Source of the DNA: Microbacterium sp.
GTDB taxonomy: Bacteria; Actinomycetota; Actinomycetes; Actinomycetales; Microbacteriaceae
Assembly (NCBI GenBank): GCA_003524435.1
Contig: DQHP01000168.1
Span: forward strand, 1-11,127
Length of the DNA: 11,127 nucleotides
Direction: 5' to 3'
Shown here: in pieces, positions 6,119-11,127 of the stretch
Layout: each line of letters starts with the position of its first letter
Position numbering within the stretch: the stretch's first letter is position 1
The notes under the pieces: model-generated
What the model was told of the DNA's origin: nothing
The model's input: the letters and a program-made list of their open reading frames with translations, nothing else
The model's database searches: none
Translations under genes and position numbers: made by a program

Positions 6119-6844
6119 CGAACTCAACAAGATCGTGAGCAGATCCGCGTGGCCGTCTCGACGGTCATCCTCACGCTGCGTCGTGACGGTGATGATGTCC
6201 GACCGCGCATCGTCCTCCCGCTCGTCAAGCGCACCCGCGCGCCGCACCAGAACAGCTGGTCGCTTCCTGGTGGGTGGCTCGGCGCAGAGGAGAATCTTGA
6301 GGATGCTGCGGCACGCACTCTCCACGAAACCACTGGCCTCTCCCCCAGCTATCTCGAACAGCTCTACGCCTTCGGTGCGGTGAACCGCTCCCCCAGCCGC
6401 GTCGTCTCGATCGTGTACTGGGCGCTGCTGCGCTCAGACGAAGTCGATGCGCAGAGCGCCGCACACGTGGCGTCGGGTCTTGCGCCAGAAAATGTGCGGT
6501 GGTTCGACGCAGGAGCTCTCCCTGAGCTGGCGTTCGACCACACACAGATCTTGGATTACGCCCAATGGCGGCTGCGAAACAAGGTCGGCTACTCGCGCAT
6601 TGCCAACGGATTTTTGCCGCCGATGTTCACGCTCGCCGATTTGCGCGAGGCCTACGAGGCGATTCTCGGCAACCGTCTGGATCCCGCTAATTTCCGACGT
6701 CAGGTCGAAGCGTCAGGCACGCTGCTGCCGACCGAAGAATTCCGCACCGGAAGCCACCGACCCGCCCGCTTATACCGCTACAACGACGCCGTAGAACTCG
6801 CCGACCGCGGCCCACTCAGCACAGAAGAGAAGAGGACCCGATGA
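6113..6844 (+). CDS. nrtR: NrtR-type Nudix-related transcriptional regulator of NAD biosynthesis
   Basis: Repressor of the NAD biosynthesis genes that follow. The product has 243 residues: a Nudix-like domain (about 10-150) and a winged-helix DNA-binding domain (about 160-225), with the typical LPPMFTLADLREAYE helix and the HRPARLYRY wing. The Nudix box starts well, G54-x5-E60-x7-R68, but continues TLHETTGL instead of REUxEExGU, so two glutamates used for metal binding are threonines (69 and 73). Regulators of this family commonly have decayed boxes and sense ADP-ribose or related NAD metabolites instead of hydrolysing them. The ATG at 6113 is supported by GGAGG 11 nt upstream or AAGG 5 nt upstream. 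The stop overlaps nadA as ATGA. The same arrangement, a Nudix gene ahead of nadABC, is known in Mycobacterium tuberculosis (Rv1593c). It probably represses its own operon through the GGTCA-N3-TGACC sites. Confidence 0.9.
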   Translation: MTRTQQDREQIRVAVSTVILTLRRDGDDVRPRIVLPLVKRTRAPHQNSWSLPGGWLGAEENLEDAAARTLHETTGLSPSYLEQLYAFGAVNRSPSRVVSIVYWALLRSDEVDAQSAAHVASGLAPENVRWFDAGALPELAFDHTQILDYAQWRLRNKVGYSRIANGFLPPMFTLADLREAYEAILGNRLDPANFRRQVEASGTLLPTEEFRTGSHRPARLYRYNDAVELADRGPLSTEEKRTR

Positions 6845-8133
6845 CCCTTCAGCAGACACTGCGCATCGACGCATCCGTTGATCACCTGATCCAGTCCGCC
6901 CCCGAGGACTCGTGCACCACGGACCTCGCTGAAACGCCTTGGACATTCGACAGTGTTCCTGGTTACGGACCGGGCTCGTCAATGGGCGATGTCATCCCGA
7001 CGGGGGCGCCCCGCCAAGGCGAGTTGCCCATCGAATATCGCGAGGCAACTGAGGAAGAGCTTGACCGGCGCATCCGCGACGCGAAAGCGACTCTGGGCGA
7101 TCGCGCAGTGATTCTCGGCCACTTTTACCAGCGCGAAGAGGTCGTTCAACACGCAGACTATGTCGGCGATTCTTTCCAGCTTGCAAACGCCGCTCTGGAG
7201 CATCCGCACGCCGAGGCGATCATTTTCTGCGGCGTGCACTTTATGGCCGAGACCGCCGATCTCCTCTCAACGCCCGAGCAAGCTGTCATCCTTCCGAACC
7301 TCGCTGCCGGGTGCTCTATGGCCGATATGGCCAACATCGACCAGGTCGAGGACTGCTGGGAGCAGCTCGCTGAGGTTCTCGGACCGCTCGATGTCCCCGA
7401 TTCCAAGGGCAGAGTGCCGGTCATCCCGGTGACCTATATGAACTCCTCGGCCGCGATCAAAGGTTTCGTCGGACGCCATGGCGGCATCGTCTGCACATCG
7501 TCGAACGCCCAGACCGTTCTGGAGTGGGCGTTCGAGCGCGGGCAGCGGGTGCTGTTCTTCCCTGATCAGCACCTCGGGCGCAACACCGCCAAAGCGATGG
7601 GCGTGCCGTTGGAGCAGATGCCGATGTGGAATCCTCGCCAGTCGTTGGGTGGATCTTCCGCTTCTGAGTTGGCCGATTCGAAGGTCATCCTCTGGCACGG
7701 ATTCTGCTCTGTGCACCGCCGTTTTTCGGTCGCGCAGATCGATCAGGCTCGCGCGGACCACCCGGACGTGCGCGTGATTGTGCACCCGGAGTGCCCGATG
7801 GAGGTTGTGGATGCCGCCGACGAGGCAGGCTCAACCGATTACATTCGCCGTGCGATTGACGGCGCCACCGAGCCCACGACTTTCGCGATCGGCACCGAGA
7901 TCAACCTCGTCCGGCGACTGGCAGCACAATATCCGCAACACGAGATCTTCTGTCTCGATCCCGTGGTGTGCCCGTGCTCGACTATGTACCGTATTCACCC
8001 CGGCTATCTCGCCTGGGTACTCGAGGAATTGGTCGCCGGGCGCGTTGTCAATCAGATCTCGGTGACCGCCGATGTGGCAGATCCGGCCCGGCTCGCCCTT
8101 GAGCGGATGCTGGCCGCAAAGCCCCGCGTATGA
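6841..8133 (+). CDS. nadA: Quinolinate synthase
   Basis: Condenses iminoaspartate with dihydroxyacetone phosphate to quinolinate, using an oxygen-sensitive 4Fe-4S cluster; cytosolic. The product has 430 residues, longer than the roughly 350 of E. coli NadA, mostly because about 85 residues precede the first core motif, VILGHFYQ (90-97). Core motifs in order are FCGVHFMAETA (129-139), AGCSMADMA (156-164), YMNSSAAIKGFV (199-210), CTSSNAQ, FFPDQHLGRNTA, HPECP (315-319), GTEIN (351-355) and CPCSTMYRIHP (377-387). The likely cluster ligands are C158, C318 and one of C377/C379. The ATG overlaps the nrtR stop and is preceded by AGAGGA. It is the first biosynthetic gene of the operon and is followed by the aspartate oxidase that makes its substrate. 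Confidence 0.97.
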   Translation: MTLQQTLRIDASVDHLIQSAPEDSCTTDLAETPWTFDSVPGYGPGSSMGDVIPTGAPRQGELPIEYREATEEELDRRIRDAKATLGDRAVILGHFYQREEVVQHADYVGDSFQLANAALEHPHAEAIIFCGVHFMAETADLLSTPEQAVILPNLAAGCSMADMANIDQVEDCWEQLAEVLGPLDVPDSKGRVPVIPVTYMNSSAAIKGFVGRHGGIVCTSSNAQTVLEWAFERGQRVLFFPDQHLGRNTAKAMGVPLEQMPMWNPRQSLGGSSASELADSKVILWHGFCSVHRRFSVAQIDQARADHPDVRVIVHPECPMEVVDAADEAGSTDYIRRAIDGATEPTTFAIGTEINLVRRLAAQYPQHEIFCLDPVVCPCSTMYRIHPGYLAWVLEELVAGRVVNQISVTADVADPARLALERMLAAKPRV

Positions 8134-8147
8134 ACGGAGCCCCGCCT

Positions 8148-9650
8148 ATGAACGTCATCGTTGTCGGCTCCGGCATCGCCGGCCTCACCGCTGCGCTGCA
8201 CGCCGCTGAATCCGCTCACACTGTCACACTCATCACAAAAGACGCACTCGGCGGCGGTTGCACCGTGCTCGCACAGGGCGGCGTCGCCGGGGTCTACGTG
8301 CCGGGCGACTCCCCAGAAGTGCACGCAGCAGATACCCGCGCTGCAGGGGCAGGGCTCTCGGATGCGGCTGCCATCGATGTGCTCGTCGGTGAGGGATCGG
8401 CGCGCATCGCCGAACTGATCGCTCGCGGAGTCGGGTTCGATCGCCACGCAGACGGGATGCTTCGGCTGGGTCGCGAGGCCGCACACACTCACGCGCGAAT
8501 CGCGCATGCCGGTGGCGATGCAACAGGAGCCGCGATTTCGCGTGCGCTGGTAGCTCAGGTACGAGCAAGCAACATCGATGTGATCGAGCGCGGATTACTC
8601 ATCGACATACTCATCGCGGACGGTGCGGTGTACGGCATCCGAATGCTGCGTGATGAGGCGTACGTCGACATTCACGCGGATGCTGTGATCCTCGCAACCG
8701 GCGGCGCAGGTCAGTTGTACGCGCACACGACGAATCCAATGGGTGCCACCGGCGACGGCATCGCCGCGGCGATTCGAGCGGGCGCGGCCGTCGCCGATCT
8801 AGAGTTTGTCCAATTCCACCCGACCGTTCTCGATGCTGGTGCGGCGTTCCTCATCTCCGAAGCCGTGCGCGGAGAGGGCGCGACACTCATCGATGGTGAC
8901 GGTCACCGCTTCGTCTTCGACACTCACCCGGATGGCGAGCTCGCCCCCCGCGATGTCGTCGCCCGTGCTGTGGCCAGGCAGGCCACCACACAGGGAATAC
9001 CCGTGCGGCTGGATGCCACCAAGATCGGCGCTTCGCGCCTCGCCGAGCGGTTCCCGACAATCGATCGTGTCACGCGCAAACGTGGCTTTGATTGGGCACA
9101 AGAGCCGATTCCGGTGACGCCGGCGGCGCACTACCTCATGGGTGGAATCTTCACCGATCTGCACGGTCGCACGTCTGTTCCCGGGTTATTTGCCGCCGGC
9201 GAGGTCGCTCGCACCGGAGTGCACGGTGCGAACCGCCTGGCGTCCAACAGCCTGCTCGAGGCGGCGGTCTTTGGTGCCCGTGCGGCGGCTGCGGTTCGGT
9301 CGCGATCTGGACTCCCTTCAGTCGCTCAGCTTGTTTCACTTGCCGCGGCTTCGCCTCACTCGATCAACGTTCCGCAAGCAGGCGAGACGAAACCGCTCGC
9401 TCTCCGCGAGCAGCTCCAGCAACTGATGTGGGACCACGTCGGGCTCCTACGCACACACGACGGGCTTGCCGACGCCCTTGGCGCGATCCGTTCCTGGCTC
9501 ACGGCGATGCCAGCCCCCACCGCCCGGGCCGAACACGAAGACGCCAATCTTCTCGTGCTGGCGGAGGCCGTTGCATCCGCCGCTCTGAACCGCACCGAAT
9601 CCGTCGGTGCGCACTTCCTCTCCCCCGAACCCGCCCTGATCGGAGCCTGA
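8148..9650 (+). CDS. nadB: L-aspartate oxidase
   Basis: FAD enzyme that oxidises L-aspartate to iminoaspartate, the unstable substrate of NadA. The product has 500 residues. The dinucleotide fold opens at once with MNVIVVGSGIAGL; then come GGGCTVLAQGGVAGV, ATGGAGQLYAHTTNP (183-197), EFVQFHPT with H224, ISEAVRGEGA, PRDVVARA with R268, AHYLMGG with H328, and GVHGANRLASNSLLEA with R363, all active-site or FAD-contact segments of the succinate dehydrogenase/fumarate reductase flavoprotein family. Near the C terminus the usual ESRG reads ESVG (484-487). I chose the ATG at 8148 because GGAG lies 8 nt before it and the protein then begins exactly at the FAD fold. An in-frame ATG at 8130 overlaps the nadA stop as ATGA but has no ribosome binding site and would add six residues. 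The stop overlaps nadC by 1 nt. Confidence 0.96.
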   Translation: MNVIVVGSGIAGLTAALHAAESAHTVTLITKDALGGGCTVLAQGGVAGVYVPGDSPEVHAADTRAAGAGLSDAAAIDVLVGEGSARIAELIARGVGFDRHADGMLRLGREAAHTHARIAHAGGDATGAAISRALVAQVRASNIDVIERGLLIDILIADGAVYGIRMLRDEAYVDIHADAVILATGGAGQLYAHTTNPMGATGDGIAAAIRAGAAVADLEFVQFHPTVLDAGAAFLISEAVRGEGATLIDGDGHRFVFDTHPDGELAPRDVVARAVARQATTQGIPVRLDATKIGASRLAERFPTIDRVTRKRGFDWAQEPIPVTPAAHYLMGGIFTDLHGRTSVPGLFAAGEVARTGVHGANRLASNSLLEAAVFGARAAAAVRSRSGLPSVAQLVSLAAASPHSINVPQAGETKPLALREQLQQLMWDHVGLLRTHDGLADALGAIRSWLTAMPAPTARAEHEDANLLVLAEAVASAALNRTESVGAHFLSPEPALIGA

Positions 9651-10501
9651 TGCTCACTACTGCCACCCTCACCCGCGTCATCGGCGCCGCCCTCGAAGAG
9701 GATGCCCCCTGGGGCGACCTCACGAGTACCGCGCTGCTGCCCGCAGATGCAACGGCAACTGCTGATCTTGCCGCCCGCGAACACGGCGTCTTCAGCGGCG
9801 GCGATGTCTTTGCTACCGCGTTCTCGCTTACTGACCCCTCGCTCACGGTTGATCTGCATGTCGGTGACGGCGACGAGTTCGCGCCGGGGGATGTTCTCGC
9901 ATCCGTGAACGGCGCTGCGCGCAGCATCCTCACCGCGGAACGCGTGGCGCTGAACTTCAGCCAGCGGATGAGTGGGATCGCCACGCTGACCGCGCAGTAC
10001 GTCCGCGCGGTCGACGGCACCGGGGCGCGCATCGCAGACACACGCAAGACGACACCGGGGCTCCGCGCGTTCGAGCGCCACGCTGTTGTCTCAGGCGGCG
10101 GGAGCAATCACCGCTTCTCGCTCTCGGACGCGGTGATGGCCAAGGACAACCATCTCGCCGTGCTGCAGCGTTCAGCAACGGATCTCGCTACAGCGCTTCG
10201 CGAGGCGCTGTCCCGCCTGCCACACACCACCCACGTCATCGTCGAGGTCGATCGACTCGATCAGATCGAATCGGTACTCGACGGCGGTGCGCACACGGTG
10301 TTGCTCGATAACTTCTCGCTCGATGATCTGCGCGCAGGCGTCGCAATGATCGGCGACAGCGCAACCGTAGAAGCATCCGGCGGAGTGAACCTCGACACGG
10401 TACGCGACATCGCCGAGACCGGAGTCGATGTCATCTCCGTCGGTGCGCTCACACACTCGGCGCGCGCACTCGATCTCGGACTCGACGTACGGATCAACTA
10501 G
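9650..10501 (+). CDS. nadC: Nicotinate-nucleotide pyrophosphorylase (quinolinate phosphoribosyltransferase)
   Basis: Converts quinolinate and PRPP to nicotinate mononucleotide, CO2 and pyrophosphate, the step joining the de novo branch to NAD. The product has 283 residues, the normal length. Signatures are the N-terminal LEEDAPWGDLTS (15-26), ERVALNFSQRMSGIAT (97-112), DTRKTTPGLR (130-139), GGGSNHR (149-155), AKDNH (164-168) with K165, VEVD (198-201), LLDN (218-221) and VEASGGV (240-246), followed by VISVGALTHSA. The basic residues for quinolinate and PRPP (R98, R132, K133, H154, R155, K165) are all in place. The ATG shares one base with the nadB stop (TGATG) behind GGAG; the frame is open far upstream, but that extension runs inside nadB and is not coding. 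The stop shares one base with the next start (TAGTG). Confidence 0.97.
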   Translation: MLTTATLTRVIGAALEEDAPWGDLTSTALLPADATATADLAAREHGVFSGGDVFATAFSLTDPSLTVDLHVGDGDEFAPGDVLASVNGAARSILTAERVALNFSQRMSGIATLTAQYVRAVDGTGARIADTRKTTPGLRAFERHAVVSGGGSNHRFSLSDAVMAKDNHLAVLQRSATDLATALREALSRLPHTTHVIVEVDRLDQIESVLDGGAHTVLLDNFSLDDLRAGVAMIGDSATVEASGGVNLDTVRDIAETGVDVISVGALTHSARALDLGLDVRIN

Positions 10502-11127
10502 TGCTCTATTTGGATCACGCGGCGACATCTCCGGTGCGTCCGGAGGTGCTCGCGGCGATGCATCCGTTCCTCACCGGAGTGTTCGGCAATCCGTCAAGTC
10601 ACCACACCGCCGGCGAGGCTGCGGCGAGCGCGCTCGAGGATGCACGCACACGCGTCGCGCGAGTCTTGGGGATGCGTGCGGGTGACGTGATCTTCACCGC
10701 TGGCGGCACGGAGGCGAACAATCTCGCGATCAAGGGCATCGTGCTTGCTGCGCTTTCGCGGGATCGACGTAACCTGGTGACGACGCCGATCGAACATGAA
10801 TCGATCATCGAGTCGGCTGATTTTCTGCGCAGGTTCCACGGGGTTTCGGCGACACACGTGCCGGTCGATTCTGCGGGACGCATCAGCACAGATGCTGTCG
10901 CCGATGCCCTCCGTCCCGACACCGCGCTTGTCTCGCTCGGACACGCGAACAATGAAATCGGGACAGTGCAGGATGTCGCGGCCATCGCCGCAGTGACGAA
11001 AGCTGCGCGGGTGCCGCTGCATGTCGACGCCGTGCAATCAGCCGGGTGGCTGCCACTGGCCGATCTCGGCGCCGACGCGATCTCCCTCGCCGGGCATAAG
11101 CTCGGGGCGCCGAAAGGCATCGGCGTG
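10501..11127 (+). CDS. nadS: Cysteine desulfurase (NifS/IscS family, NadS-like), N-terminal part only
   Basis: PLP enzyme that takes sulfur from cysteine as a persulfide. It starts with GTG sharing a base with the nadC stop and is open to the right edge, 209 codons of an expected 370-400. The start MLYLDHAATSPVRPEV is typical of the family. The PLP residues are visible: GGTEANN (68-74), the stacking histidine H99 in IEHES, HANNEIG (148-154), D176 and Q179 in HVDAVQSAG, and the Schiff-base lysine K200 in AGHKLGAPKG. The sulfur-carrying cysteine loop lies beyond the edge. Desulfurases encoded next to nadA/nadB/nadC are thought to build or repair the 4Fe-4S cluster of NadA, and the gene overlap here supports that job; the symbol rests on context, since the sequence alone would also fit IscS. 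Confidence 0.9.
   Translation, partial: MLYLDHAATSPVRPEVLAAMHPFLTGVFGNPSSHHTAGEAAASALEDARTRVARVLGMRAGDVIFTAGGTEANNLAIKGIVLAALSRDRRNLVTTPIEHESIIESADFLRRFHGVSATHVPVDSAGRISTDAVADALRPDTALVSLGHANNEIGTVQDVAAIAAVTKAARVPLHVDAVQSAGWLPLADLGADAISLAGHKLGAPKGIGV

Noticed and set aside
5846..6325. N-terminal extension of the binding-protein frame up to 6325
   Set aside because: It would cross the divergent promoter region and run antisense into nrtR; the lipoprotein signal peptide starts at 5845 with its own ribosome binding site.
7267..7785. Minus-strand open frame of about 172 codons inside nadA
   Set aside because: Arginine/histidine-rich antisense shadow of conserved nadA codons; no independent coding sign.
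9092..9649. Long upstream extension of the nadC reading frame
   Set aside because: It overlaps nadB in another frame, its translation is arginine/serine-rich without family similarity, and nadC motifs begin directly after the ATG at 9650.

Overview
The window looks like chromosomal core DNA from a high-GC actinobacterium. The style of the genes (GTG/TTG starts, alanine-rich proteins, an nrtR-nadA-nadB-nadC order like that of mycobacteria, a DasA-like sugar-binding lipoprotein) fits the Microbacteriaceae best, but that placement is an inference. I see no insertion sequence, phage gene, CRISPR array, tRNA or rRNA. Every long reading frame is either one of the ten genes listed or a shadow of one.

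Left part, minus strand (1-2568): the glycine cleavage operon gcvT-gcvH-gcvP. gcvT and gcvH overlap by 4 nt, gcvP follows after 7 nt, and gcvP runs off the left edge. The 310-nt stretch ahead of gcvT holds a tandem glycine riboswitch and, between it and gcvT, a 9-bp inverted repeat whose distal arm carries the gcvT ribosome binding site. A weak candidate promoter lies upstream of the first aptamer.

Middle, minus strand (2569-5845): a CUT1-type carbohydrate ABC importer made of a binding lipoprotein and two permeases, transcribed toward the gcv genes. No ATPase gene is present, so a shared ATPase encoded elsewhere is likely. A GC-rich hairpin separates the binding-protein gene from the permease genes. 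The second permease starts at a TTG overlapping the stop of the first, behind a near-perfect ribosome binding site.

Divergent control region (5846-6112): 267 bp between the importer and the NAD operon. It carries a candidate promoter for the importer with several dyads, and a candidate promoter for the NAD operon with a GGTCA-N3-TGACC dyad in its spacer. A near copy of this dyad lies over the nrtR start codon.

Right part, plus strand (6113-11127): a tightly packed NAD biosynthesis operon: nrtR (Nudix-like repressor), nadA, nadB, nadC, and a cysteine desulfurase (nadS-like) cut by the right edge. NadB oxidises aspartate to iminoaspartate, NadA condenses it with dihydroxyacetone phosphate to quinolinate on a 4Fe-4S cluster, and NadC turns quinolinate into nicotinate mononucleotide. 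The desulfurase probably supplies sulfur for the NadA cluster.

No wholly new system is evident. The parts most worth testing are the regulatory DNA elements.
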